A DNA stretch of 18,256 bases, taken from the NCBI GenBank assembly GCA_022571615.1, contig JACZXM010000010.1:1-18256 (forward strand), given 5' to 3'. This DNA comes from Acidobacteriota bacterium. Its GTDB lineage: Bacteria; Acidobacteriota; UBA890; WLXD01. Below are positions 1 to 6,880 of this stretch, piece after piece. The position numbers were made by a program, and so were the translations under genes. The first letter of the stretch is position 1, and every line of letters begins with the position of its first letter. The notes under the pieces were generated by a model. It worked only from the letters and a program-made list of their open reading frames with translations, was not told where the DNA came from and searched no databases.

Positions 1-299
1 AGTAGCAGGAGCGTGGTCGTTCTCATCGGGGTCGCCTGTTGGATGGGTCCGGTGGGGCTCTCTGTATCTATCGGCCAAGATAGTAGCCGAGCATGGGCCT
101 TGGGGGCAGGGGCTTGCCTGCTGATAGCTCGTGTCTCGGGTGTAAATCCTGCCGGGCCCCGACCCCGAGAGGCGCCCTGCTTCATGACCTTGATTCTGCC
201 AAACCAGTCGAAACGGACACCCTTCGATCGTCGAATGGACGGACCACCCGGTAGCGCGTTTCTCCCCCCTTCCTCACCCGTCACAGAACAGAGGCTCCC
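1..299. other. Leader/intergenic region, no supported gene
   Basis: No convincing gene lies here. The forward frame open from position 13 has a composition unlike any known protein and runs on into the DUF2461 gene in another frame, so I treat it as a shadow. On the minus strand an ATG at 26-24 reads MRTTTLLL and runs off the left edge. It could be the first residues of a secreted protein divergent from the DUF2461 gene, but eight residues cannot establish that. A small inverted repeat (CTATC...GATAG) lies near position 68-83. No clear promoter was recognised. Confidence 0.4.
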
Positions 300-983
300 A
301 TGTTCCAACGCTTCGATGCCAAGCTGGTTGCCTTCCTCCGGGCCCTGGATCGGAACAACGACAAGAAGTGGTTCCAGGCCAACAAGGACCGGTTCAGCGC
401 CGAGGTGCAGGAGCCGATGCTCGCCTTCGTCGAGGCGCTTGCGCCGCGCATCCGCCAGATCTCGAAGCACATCGTCGTCGAGGCCAAGAAGTCTGGTGGC
501 TCGCTGTCGCGGATCTTCCGCGACACGCGCTTCTCCAAGGACAAGAGCCCCTACAAGACCTACACCGGAGTGCAGTTTCGCCACGCCGCCGGCAAGGACG
601 CGCACGCTCCCGGATTCTACCTGCACCTGCAGCCGCGCGGCGTGTTCACGGGAGTCGGCATCTGGCACCCGGACTCCTCAACCCTGGCGAAGATCCGCTC
701 CGCGATCGTGGACGATCCGGACGGCTGGCGGGACACGATCGGTGGTACCGCTTTCAGACAACGCTACGAGCTGCAGGGCGACTCGCTCAAACGCCCCCCA
801 AGGGGGTTCCCCGCCGACCATCCTCTGATCGAGGATCTCAAGCGCAAGGACTTCATCGCGATCCAGCGCATGTCCCAGAAGGTGGTCACCGGCGGCGGTT
901 TTCTGGAGCGTTTCGCGGACGATTGCGCTGCCGGATCGGGCTTGGTGGAGTTCCTGTGCGACGCGATCGGGGTTGCGTTCTGA
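300..983 (+). CDS. DUF2461 family protein
   Basis: This 227-residue protein matches the DUF2461 (TIGR02453) family in length and layout. Recognisable features are an N-terminal segment with FLRALDRNNDKKWFQANKDR, a central RIFRDTRFSKDKSPYKT stretch, and a GFYLHLQP strand followed by G-x-WHPD. Its biochemical role is unknown; the family is cytosolic and widespread in bacteria, with no signal peptide here. The start is ATG at 300, preceded by AGAGG with a 5-base spacing, and family homology begins right at this methionine. The gene converges on the minus-strand editing-protein gene with a 25-base gap, so no co-transcription is expected in that direction. Family assignment is confident; no function can be stated. 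Confidence 0.9.
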   Translation: MFQRFDAKLVAFLRALDRNNDKKWFQANKDRFSAEVQEPMLAFVEALAPRIRQISKHIVVEAKKSGGSLSRIFRDTRFSKDKSPYKTYTGVQFRHAAGKDAHAPGFYLHLQPRGVFTGVGIWHPDSSTLAKIRSAIVDDPDGWRDTIGGTAFRQRYELQGDSLKRPPRGFPADHPLIEDLKRKDFIAIQRMSQKVVTGGGFLERFADDCAAGSGLVEFLCDAIGVAF

Positions 984-1008
984 GCCAACCGACCTTCCAG
1001 CAGATCGT

Positions 1009-1884
1009 CTAGCTGTGGCGACGCAGGTTCTCTGCCAGCAGGACCATGGCCTCTGCTCTGCCCGCCAACGACCCGGCCTTGCCCTGAAACATCGAATCCG
1101 AGCCCCCACCACGTCCTTGCAGCAGCTCCGCGATCGGGGGGCCGATTCGGCGCAGGTCGACCTCGGAATCGGGCCCGGCGACGAGCAGGAAGAAATCGCC
1201 CTTGCTGCCGCTGGCGGTCAGCAGCGCGACGCCGTTACCGGCGGTGCGGACGAACTGCCGGCCGATCTGCTGCAGGAAACCGGGGTCGGCGTCCTGGAAA
1301 TGGGCTTCAGCCACTGGCCCGCCGCCTGAGGACAGCTGGCGGGCAGCCTGTTCGGCGACCTGCCGCTGCAGCGCCTTGATCCGCCGTTCCGCCTGTTGGA
1401 GCCGATCGAGCTTGCCGGCCGTCATCGCCACCAGATCCTCGTTGCCAGTGCTCAGCAACTCGCGCAGCTGGGCGCCGCGCTGCTCGTGCTGCTCCAGCAG
1501 CCTGCGTACCCGGCCGCCGGCGATCCAGAACAACCGTGTGCCGCCGCGCATCGGCTCGGTGCCCAGCAGCTTGAGGGTCTCGATCTCGGCGGTGTGCTGC
1601 TGCATGTGGTCGTAGCGGCGATCCCAGTCCAGTTCCAACTCTGCCGGCCCCCGGCTGGCGGCGGACTCGATGAGGTGGCGGATCTCGCCGTCGACCCGCT
1701 GCACATCCACCACCGCCACTCCGGCGAGCCGGCCTCGATCTGCCGGTTGCCCTCCCCCCTCCGGATACAGGATGGTGTCGTCGAGCACGGCGTAATCCAG
1801 TTCTCCGTCGCGGTCGGCCTTCACGATCTCGACCGCGAGAGTGCGGCGATACGGCTCACGCTCGTAGGCTGGCGGCCGAGTCAT
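1009..1884 (-). CDS. Alanyl-tRNA editing (AlaX-like) protein with missing catalytic core
   Basis: 291 residues. The N-terminal third has the AlaRS-like YPEGGGQPADRG motif and then RRYDHMQQHT, which opens the zinc-binding editing motif HxxxH. In intact family members HT continues as GQHLL... and runs about 100 residues to a Cys-x-x-x-His motif just before T-A/G-E-I. Here HT is followed at once by AEIETLKLLGTEPMRGG, the segment that normally comes after that motif. The second His and the Cys/His pair are absent, and total length is about 100 short of the usual near 400. The C-terminal DHHA1-type domain, with RGGGSDSMFQGKAG, is intact. Known members hydrolyse Ser- or Gly-mischarged tRNA-Ala; this one probably cannot. 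The ATG at 1884 overlaps the nucleosidase stop (ATGA), implying translational coupling. A longer reading from 2097 is only overlap with the upstream gene. Confidence 0.8.
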   Translation of the reverse strand: MTRPPAYEREPYRRTLAVEIVKADRDGELDYAVLDDTILYPEGGGQPADRGRLAGVAVVDVQRVDGEIRHLIESAASRGPAELELDWDRRYDHMQQHTAEIETLKLLGTEPMRGGTRLFWIAGGRVRRLLEQHEQRGAQLRELLSTGNEDLVAMTAGKLDRLQQAERRIKALQRQVAEQAARQLSSGGGPVAEAHFQDADPGFLQQIGRQFVRTAGNGVALLTASGSKGDFFLLVAGPDSEVDLRRIGPPIAELLQGRGGGSDSMFQGKAGSLAGRAEAMVLLAENLRRHS

Positions 1885-2807
1885 CGCGCCACCATTCGAT
1901 GCAGCAGCGCAGCAACGACGCTGGCGGCATTGCGGGCGGCCATCGGCGCGTAGCTTTCCACCCGGTTCTCCTTCGGGTTGGCCCCGGCCATGTCCGAGAT
2001 CCCGCGCACGCCGATGTAAGGAATCCCGTTGGCGTACGCCACATGACCGACGGCTGCGGTCTCCATGTCGAAGCCGAGCGGCTTGAACGTCTGCCACACC
2101 CAGTCACGATACCGCGCGTCGTCAACGAAGGTCGGGCCGCTGACCCCGCTGCCACCGATGACGACTGCCGGCTGATGCTCCACGCATTGGCCACCGCTTG
2201 TGCAGCGCTCCAGCACCAACCCTTCCTCGGCCAGCGCAACCGCGTCGATCAGCGACTCGTCGACGCGGAACCAGAGCTTGAGCTCCTCGGCATCGGGCAC
2301 ATCGTTCGGGCGAGCCGCCCACACGCGCTGCGGAAACATCATCTCAAAGTGCCCGAGCGACTCGTTGCGCCAGCCGCGACGCCAGCCGGTCCGAGACGCA
2401 TCGGTGAACACGTGCTCCTGATACTGCGCCCACTGCTCGGGCACGATGACATCGCCGATCCGGATCCTGGGGCTGGCGCCGCCGGCGATGCCGCAGTACA
2501 CGATCGCCCGCACCCCCAGCGCGTCGATCGCCGCCTGCGCCGCCATCGTCGCGTTGACCATGCTGACCCCGCCGGCCACCAGCGCGACCTGTGCCCCGCC
2601 GATCCGACCCAGGTGATGGGTACGCCCGTTGATGATCTCGGTGCCGTCGACCTCGGTCAGCTCGAGCAGCGGGGCCAGCTCGAGCGGCATCGCAGTGATC
2701 ACCAGGATCGGAGGCAGCGCCGCGGTTGGATCCCACGGACCACCGCACCCGATGCCACCGATCAGCAGCACGAGCACGAACAGCCCTCGCAGTTGCTCCC
2801 TTCCCAC
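1881..2807 (-). CDS. Exported MTA/SAH nucleosidase-like protein (PNP/UDP phosphorylase superfamily)
   Basis: 308 residues. The PNP/UDP superfamily fold is shown by ILVITAMPLELAPLLE near residues 34-49 (E43 is in the position of the MTAN acid), YCGIAGG at 104-110, FDMETAAVGH at 246-255 (the ribose-binding Met-Glu) and RGISDMAG at 268-275 (D272 is the likely catalytic acid). These signatures fit a nucleosidase that cleaves the N-glycosidic bond of methylthioadenosine-like nucleosides. Unusually for the family, residues 1-21 form a hydrophobic export signal ending in GIGC-GG, suggesting a lipoprotein or secreted enzyme; the lipobox has Gly rather than Leu at -3, so anchoring is uncertain. The start is GTG at 2807, supported by AAGAAGG 7 bases upstream. 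It heads a two-gene operon with the editing-like gene. The exact substrate is not predictable. Confidence 0.85.
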   Translation of the reverse strand: MGREQLRGLFVLVLLIGGIGCGGPWDPTAALPPILVITAMPLELAPLLELTEVDGTEIINGRTHHLGRIGGAQVALVAGGVSMVNATMAAQAAIDALGVRAIVYCGIAGGASPRIRIGDVIVPEQWAQYQEHVFTDASRTGWRRGWRNESLGHFEMMFPQRVWAARPNDVPDAEELKLWFRVDESLIDAVALAEEGLVLERCTSGGQCVEHQPAVVIGGSGVSGPTFVDDARYRDWVWQTFKPLGFDMETAAVGHVAYANGIPYIGVRGISDMAGANPKENRVESYAPMAARNAASVVAALLHRMVAR

Positions 2808-2826
2808 TTGAACACCTTCTTTCCAG

Positions 2827-2843
2827 GGCAGCGCGAAGCTGCC
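2827..2843 (-). promoter_or_regulatory. Hairpin in nucleosidase leader
   Basis: GGCAGC and GCTGCC form a perfect 6-bp stem around a 5-base loop, about 20 bases upstream of the GTG start at 2807. As minus-strand RNA the loop is UUCGC. There is no following U-tract, so it is not a standard terminator. A role in controlling translation is possible but unproven. Confidence 0.3.
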
Positions 2844-3035
2844 GTTCAGCAGGGTGACCGAGACAACCGATCGTGCTGCGCGCCGTGCTCTTCGTCAAGG
2901 CAGTGCCCCTCCAGCCCCTACCGAGCTGTGGTGGTGGCCGGCGCAGCAGCAGAGATCGGGCGCCACGGACAGGGTACCGGGCCGTGGTAGGCTCGCTCGG
3001 GAGGGTTTCGACACATCCCACAAGGGAGAGGCACC

Positions 3036-4709
3036 ATCTCCAGACATCCGGTCACCGGTAACCTCCAGGGCCTGCAGTCTTCGCAAAAGCGCGCCCTGGA
3101 CCGCACGTTTCGCCGCCGGGTGCCCACGGACATGGTGGTCACGGGCGAACTGGCTCGACACCTGTGTGGGCTGTCGCGCGAGCTCGGACGCCAGGTGGGC
3201 GTGCTGCTGTCGCGCGACGGGGCGGTGCGCCATGTCATGGTCGGCGACGCGACACATTTGATGTTGCCCGACATCGGCCGATTGCGCGGCGGCGCAGGGC
3301 GCTTTCGTGGCTTGCGCCTGGTGCACACTCATTTGCGGGGCGAGTCTCTCACCGGCGACGACCTCAACGACCTGGCGTTGCTGCGATTGGACATGGTGGC
3401 CGTCGTGCAGTCGGGGGAGGATGGCCTCCCGGGCGCCGTCGAGGTCGCCTATCTCGACCCGTCAGCTCTGACCGAGGGAGTCGACGAGGCGCTGCCGGAG
3501 GACCCCTTCGTGCGGCTCCAAGCCGGCAACGTGCAGCAGCTCGAGCTGGATTTTTCGTCGACCATGGAGGCTCTCGAGGAGGAGTTCGCCCGTGTCGCCG
3601 ATCGTGCCCGCGGCCGCGGCGATGCCGAGCGCGCCCTGGTGATCGGGGTTCAACCCGACGATGATCGCTTCGCGGAGGTGCTCGAGCTGGTGCGATCGGC
3701 CGGCGTCACCATCGCCGGCACCATCCGGCAACGGCGGGCGAGAGTTCACCCCACGACAATCGTCGGACGCGGCAAGCTGCAAGAGCTGATCCTGGAGGCC
3801 ATGCGGCGCAACGCGGAGGTGGCCATCTTCGACATCAACCTCAAGCCGGCTCAGGCGCGCGCCTTCGAGGATGCCACCGGGATGAAGGCCATCGACCGCA
3901 CTCAGCTGATTCTCGATATCTTCGCCCAGCGAGCGCACAGCCGGGACGGCAGGCTCCAAGTCGAGCTGGCGCAGCTTCGTTACTCTCTCCCTCGCCTGAC
4001 CGACAAGGATGCCGGGTTATCGCGACTCACCGGCGGCATCGGCGGCCGCGGGCCCGGCGAGACCGTCATGGAGATCGGTCGGCGTCGCATTCGCGATCGG
4101 ATCCGGGCGCTGGAGAAACAGGTCGAGAGCCTGTCCAAGCAACGTGATCTCCGCCGCCGCCGCCGCAAACAGCAACAGATCCCGGGGCTGTCGATCATCG
4201 GCTACACCAACGCCGGCAAGAGCACCTTGCTGAACGCGCTCACCAAGAGTCGGATCGAAGCCGGAGAACGCCTGTTCATGACCCTCGATCCGACCAGCCG
4301 CCGGCTGCGCTTTCCAGACGGGGGCGAGGTGATCATCACCGATACCGTCGGGTTCATTTCCGACCTGCCGCCCGATCTGATGGCGGCGTTCCGCGCCACG
4401 CTCGAGGAACTGCGCGAGGCCGACTTGCTGCTCCACATCGTCGACGCCGCAGACCCGAATCTCGAGAACAAGATCATCGCCGTGAACCGGCTGCTGGAAG
4501 ATCTGGAGGTCATCGGCGTCCCAACCCTGATGGTGCTCAACAAGGCGGACCTGGTCGATCCCGAGCTGATCACGGCTCTCGTGGCCCGTTACCACGGTGT
4601 CGCGGTAAGCGCCACCCAACGCACCGGACTCGCGGATCTGATCAGGGTGGCTCAGGAATCGCTGCTGCCGGCCGAAGGACTCCCAACCGGGCAGCGTATT
4701 CACGGCTAG
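3036..4709 (+). CDS. hflX: HflX GTPase, apparently with an AUC start codon
   Basis: 557 residues if read from ATC at 3036; 529 from the first standard start, GTG at 3120. HflX binds and splits stalled or hibernating 70S ribosomes and hydrolyses GTP in the cytosol. This is the long form, with an extra N-terminal domain (VGDATHLMLPDIGR, LVHTHLRGE, DDLNDLALLRLD), then the HflX N-domain (VGRGKLQEL, FDINLKPAQARAFED), the glycine-rich linker LTGGIGGRGPGET and a coiled coil. The G domain carries G1 GYTNAGKST near 389, G3 DTVGF near 436 and G4 NKAD near 502. Residues before the GTG read GNLQGLQSSQKRALDRTFRRRVP, the usual N-terminus of long HflX proteins. AGGGAGAGG ends 4 bases before the ATC, whereas the GTG has no Shine-Dalgarno. 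TAG at 2988 closes the frame upstream. Confidence 0.95.
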   Translation: MSRHPVTGNLQGLQSSQKRALDRTFRRRVPTDMVVTGELARHLCGLSRELGRQVGVLLSRDGAVRHVMVGDATHLMLPDIGRLRGGAGRFRGLRLVHTHLRGESLTGDDLNDLALLRLDMVAVVQSGEDGLPGAVEVAYLDPSALTEGVDEALPEDPFVRLQAGNVQQLELDFSSTMEALEEEFARVADRARGRGDAERALVIGVQPDDDRFAEVLELVRSAGVTIAGTIRQRRARVHPTTIVGRGKLQELILEAMRRNAEVAIFDINLKPAQARAFEDATGMKAIDRTQLILDIFAQRAHSRDGRLQVELAQLRYSLPRLTDKDAGLSRLTGGIGGRGPGETVMEIGRRRIRDRIRALEKQVESLSKQRDLRRRRRKQQQIPGLSIIGYTNAGKSTLLNALTKSRIEAGERLFMTLDPTSRRLRFPDGGEVIITDTVGFISDLPPDLMAAFRATLEELREADLLLHIVDAADPNLENKIIAVNRLLEDLEVIGVPTLMVLNKADLVDPELITALVARYHGVAVSATQRTGLADLIRVAQESLLPAEGLPTGQRIHG

Positions 4710-4760
4710 TAGCCGGCGCCTCTCAACGGCGTGCGGGCTAAGTCGAACGCGGCCCCGCTA

Positions 4761-5897
4761 TCAGCGGGCGCTGAACCAGGCGGCCAGAACCGCCGCGGCC
4801 GGCTTCCCGCGCGGGGTGAAATCGCTGTTGCGTAGCCCGCCCCACCGCGGATCGGTGGTCCAGTTCCAGAAGTACGCCCCTCGTAGCCAGCCGCTCCCAT
4901 CGGATGCCGGGCCGCCGAACACTCGCCCGATACAAGTGTAGATCATGGACTGGAGCTCCGGGTCCGGCCGCTGCGCCCTCTCGTACCACTCCCAGGGTTG
5001 GTACGCGGCCCCGGCGGCGGATCTGTAGCCGATCTCGGTGAGGATCACCGGTCGGCCGGTTTCGCTGGCGACCGCCGCCAGTTGCGCGCGGACCGCTGTC
5101 AACCGCGACTCGCACAGCCGCTGCGTCAGCACCTCGTCGCTACTGCCCGCAAGCGGCCAGAACGCATCCACCCCAATGACATCGACGGCGTCCCACCAGG
5201 TGATCTCGGCAAACTCGCGGTTCCAGTTGGCAGCGTAGGTCGTGAGCCCCGGAAAGACCACGCGCACGTCGGTCGCCAGCTGGCGCCAGAAGCCCGGTCT
5301 TCCAAGGGCCAACGCGGTCAACTCCGACCCGATGGAGAGTGCCGCCACCTCTTCTTGCGCCGCCAGCCGAGCGTACTCCAGCACCGCATCGCGATAGGTA
5401 CGCCGCCAACGGTCCCAATGCTCCTCGCGTGGATCGATATCTCCACGCCAGACGCCGTCGGACCGATCCTCCAGCCACAGGTGCGGCTTGAGCAGGACTT
5501 GCAGCCCGCGCTGGTGCGCCATCCGGATAGCGATGCGTGTGTCGGCTGCAATCCGCTCGCGCGAGCCCTTCCAGAACAGCTCGGTGTCGCCCAGGCGGCG
5601 TTGGAAAAAGCTCGGAATCAGCGCCACGTGGTCGACCCCGAGATCGATCAGCGCGTCGAGGCTCGCCGGCAGCGCGGCCAGATCGATCTGTCCGCCGTGG
5701 CCGCCGATCGGTTCGATGTTCATGCCCCTGTGGAAGGCGGCCGGCAGCGGATCGAACCTGGGCACCGGTACCGGGGTCGAGTCTTGGTCGTCGCGATCGC
5801 GCCCGCACGCCGCGACCACGACCAACAGAAAGACAACCAGCAGCCCGCCGCACCCGCAGCCCGGAACTGCCAGTAACCTGCTCAATCTCATCTTCAT
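4761..5897 (-). CDS. Glycosidase-like TIM-barrel lipoprotein (GH113-like)
   Basis: 378 residues. Residues 17-31 form a hydrophobic signal ending in the lipobox VAAC (C31), so it is probably an exported lipoprotein. The barrel begins at about residue 55 with FHRGMNIEPIGG. Known GH113 and related clan-A enzymes place the acid/base Glu after strand 4 and the nucleophile after strand 7; here these fit SIGSEL (E192) and ILTEIGYRS (E288). Other matching elements are LLKPHLWLED near 135-144, the conserved W-containing WWDAVDVIGVDAFWPL, and the late AYFWNWTTDP. Substrate is probably a beta-mannan or other beta-glycan, which the sequence cannot fix. Start is ATG at 5897, with GAGG about 8 bases upstream; a second ATG two codons later is less likely. 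It converges on hflX and is divergent from vapBC, so it is probably transcribed alone. Confidence 0.8.
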   Translation of the reverse strand: MKMRLSRLLAVPGCGCGGLLVVFLLVVVAACGRDRDDQDSTPVPVPRFDPLPAAFHRGMNIEPIGGHGGQIDLAALPASLDALIDLGVDHVALIPSFFQRRLGDTELFWKGSRERIAADTRIAIRMAHQRGLQVLLKPHLWLEDRSDGVWRGDIDPREEHWDRWRRTYRDAVLEYARLAAQEEVAALSIGSELTALALGRPGFWRQLATDVRVVFPGLTTYAANWNREFAEITWWDAVDVIGVDAFWPLAGSSDEVLTQRLCESRLTAVRAQLAAVASETGRPVILTEIGYRSAAGAAYQPWEWYERAQRPDPELQSMIYTCIGRVFGGPASDGSGWLRGAYFWNWTTDPRWGGLRNSDFTPRGKPAAAVLAAWFSAR

Positions 5898-6044
5898 TGG
5901 TAGACCTCAGGCGCGGTGCAGCCAGGGCTGCTCGCTCGCTTCGACGCTACCACTTGGTCGGTCGCCGGCGAAAGTTACCCCCGGGGACGCGGTATCCGCG
6001 CTGCCGTGACCGTCTGGTAGGAATCGAGAGTTCCCCATCGGTAT

Positions 6045-6067
6045 CATCAATCATCTGATGTTTGATG
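6045..6067. promoter_or_regulatory. VapB operator palindrome
   Basis: CATCAA-T-CATC-T-GATG-T-TTGATG is a palindrome centred on 6056. Its only imperfections are the central base and the base pair 6051/6061. It lies directly upstream of the extended -10 element and 15 bases before the vapB ATG. VapBC-type modules repress themselves by binding such palindromes through the ribbon-helix-helix antitoxin, so this is the expected autoregulatory site. Confidence 0.75.
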
Positions 6068-6074
6068 CTATAGT
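6066..6074 (+). promoter_or_regulatory. Extended -10 promoter of vapBC
   Basis: TGCTATAGT is an extended -10 (TGn followed by TATAGT, 5 of 6 to consensus). No good -35 lies 16-18 bases upstream, which an extended -10 can tolerate. The distance from TATAGT to the ATG at 6082 is 7 bases, so transcription would begin at or within a base of the start codon. An alternative -10, TATCAT at 6042-6047, would give a leader of about 28 bases. Confidence 0.55.
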
Positions 6075-6081
6075 GTTCGTC

Positions 6082-6309
6082 ATGCGAACCACATTGGATA
6101 TCGATGAAGACATCCTCGCGGCGGCGAAGCAGCTGGCAGAGCAACGGCGTGTTTCGATGGGCAAGGTCGTGTCCGAGCTCGCTCGTCGCGGCCTCGCGCC
6201 GCCAAGCTCGGGTGACACGGTCCGTAGTGGTGTCCGCGTGCTCCCTGCGCGCCCAGGCGAGGGGCGGGCCGGGTTGGACGAGGTGAACCGGCTGCGCGAC
6301 GATGCCTGA
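6082..6309 (+). CDS. vapB: VapB-type antitoxin (ribbon-helix-helix)
   Basis: 75 residues. The N-terminus MRTTLDIDEDILAAAKQLAE and the following helix VSMGKVVSELARRGL form a CopG/Arc-like ribbon-helix-helix DNA-binding domain. The C-terminal tail (PARPGEGRAGLDEVNRLRD) resembles the toxin-binding part of VapB antitoxins. It should neutralise the VapC toxin encoded just downstream and repress the operon through the upstream palindrome. The frame is open to an ATG at 6058, but that ATG lies inside the operator and adds MFDAIVFV, so I choose 6082, where the beta-strand begins. No Shine-Dalgarno precedes it, consistent with a leaderless mRNA. Its stop overlaps the vapC start by 8 bases. Confidence 0.85.
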   Translation: MRTTLDIDEDILAAAKQLAEQRRVSMGKVVSELARRGLAPPSSGDTVRSGVRVLPARPGEGRAGLDEVNRLRDDA

Positions 6310-6790
6310 CGGCGTCCAGGGACGCGTGCCACTGCTCGATGTCAACGTCCTTGTAGCGCTGTTCGACGGCGCCCACCTGCATCACGAGGCTGCTCACACC
6401 TGGTTCGAACGTGTCAGCCAAACCGGATGGGCCAGCTGCGCGTTGACCGAGAACGGAACGCTCCGGGTGCTGACGAACCCGTCGTACACGGGCCGATTCA
6501 GCTCCTTGCACGACGTCGCGGACCGACTGCGGGAGCTCAGGACACACACCGCGGCGACATTCTGGGATGCATCTGTGTCGCTGCTCGAGGCAGGGCAATT
6601 CGACCTCACCCACATCGCCGGGCATCGTCAGCTGACCGACACCTACTTGCTCGGCCTCGCGGTGGCACACGGGGGATACCTCGCCACCTTTGATCGCAGG
6701 ATCTCGACCGCTGCCGTCCGTAGAGCGAAGCCCGAGCACCTCCTCCTCATCGGTGCAGCCGGCACCGCCATGTGGGAGGTAACGCCGTAG
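6302..6790 (+). CDS. vapC: VapC-type PIN-domain toxin ribonuclease
   Basis: 162 residues, a typical single PIN domain. The four acidic residues of the metal site are visible: D13 in PLLDVNVLVALFD, E50 in CALTENGTLRV, D113 in QLTDTYLLGLA and D131 in ATFDRRIS. Known VapC toxins are Mg-dependent RNases that cut tRNA or rRNA and stop translation when the antitoxin is degraded; the RNA target of this one cannot be read from the sequence. The ATG at 6302 overlaps the last 8 bases of vapB, so the two are translationally coupled. All four catalytic acids are present and the frame is intact, so the toxin is probably active. Confidence 0.9.
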   Translation: MPDGVQGRVPLLDVNVLVALFDGAHLHHEAAHTWFERVSQTGWASCALTENGTLRVLTNPSYTGRFSSLHDVADRLRELRTHTAATFWDASVSLLEAGQFDLTHIAGHRQLTDTYLLGLAVAHGGYLATFDRRISTAAVRRAKPEHLLLIGAAGTAMWEVTP

Positions 6791-6820
6791 ACGCCCATGG
6801 CCCCTGAGCCGGGATCGGCG

Positions 6821-6835
6821 ATCCACCCGGTGGAT
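6821..6835. repeat. Short perfect palindrome after vapC
   Basis: ATCCACC-C-GGTGGAT is a perfect 7+7 palindrome around one base, in the 90-bp gap between the convergent vapC and VWA-TPR genes. A single-base loop cannot fold fully, but 5 bp with a 5-base loop could. There is no T-tract on either side. It might be a weak bidirectional terminator or a protein-binding site. Confidence 0.35.
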
Positions 6836-6880
6836 AGCTCGATTTCCACACTTGGAGTCGACGGCCGGGCGCTCGGAGAT

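Noticed and set aside
13..828. Long forward open frame of 271 residues at the left edge
   Set aside because: Its residues are rich in Arg, Ser and Pro as expected from an off-frame reading of high-GC DNA, and it overlaps the well-supported DUF2461 gene.
1885..2097. 71-residue N-terminal extension of the editing-like protein
   Set aside because: It lies wholly inside the nucleosidase gene in another frame and has no family similarity; ATG 1884 overlaps the nucleosidase stop.
4754..4768. CCCGCT-ATC-AGCGGG hairpin between hflX and the glycosidase gene as a terminator
   Set aside because: The stem is only 6 bp with a 3-base loop, overlaps the stop codon of the glycosidase gene and has no T-tract.
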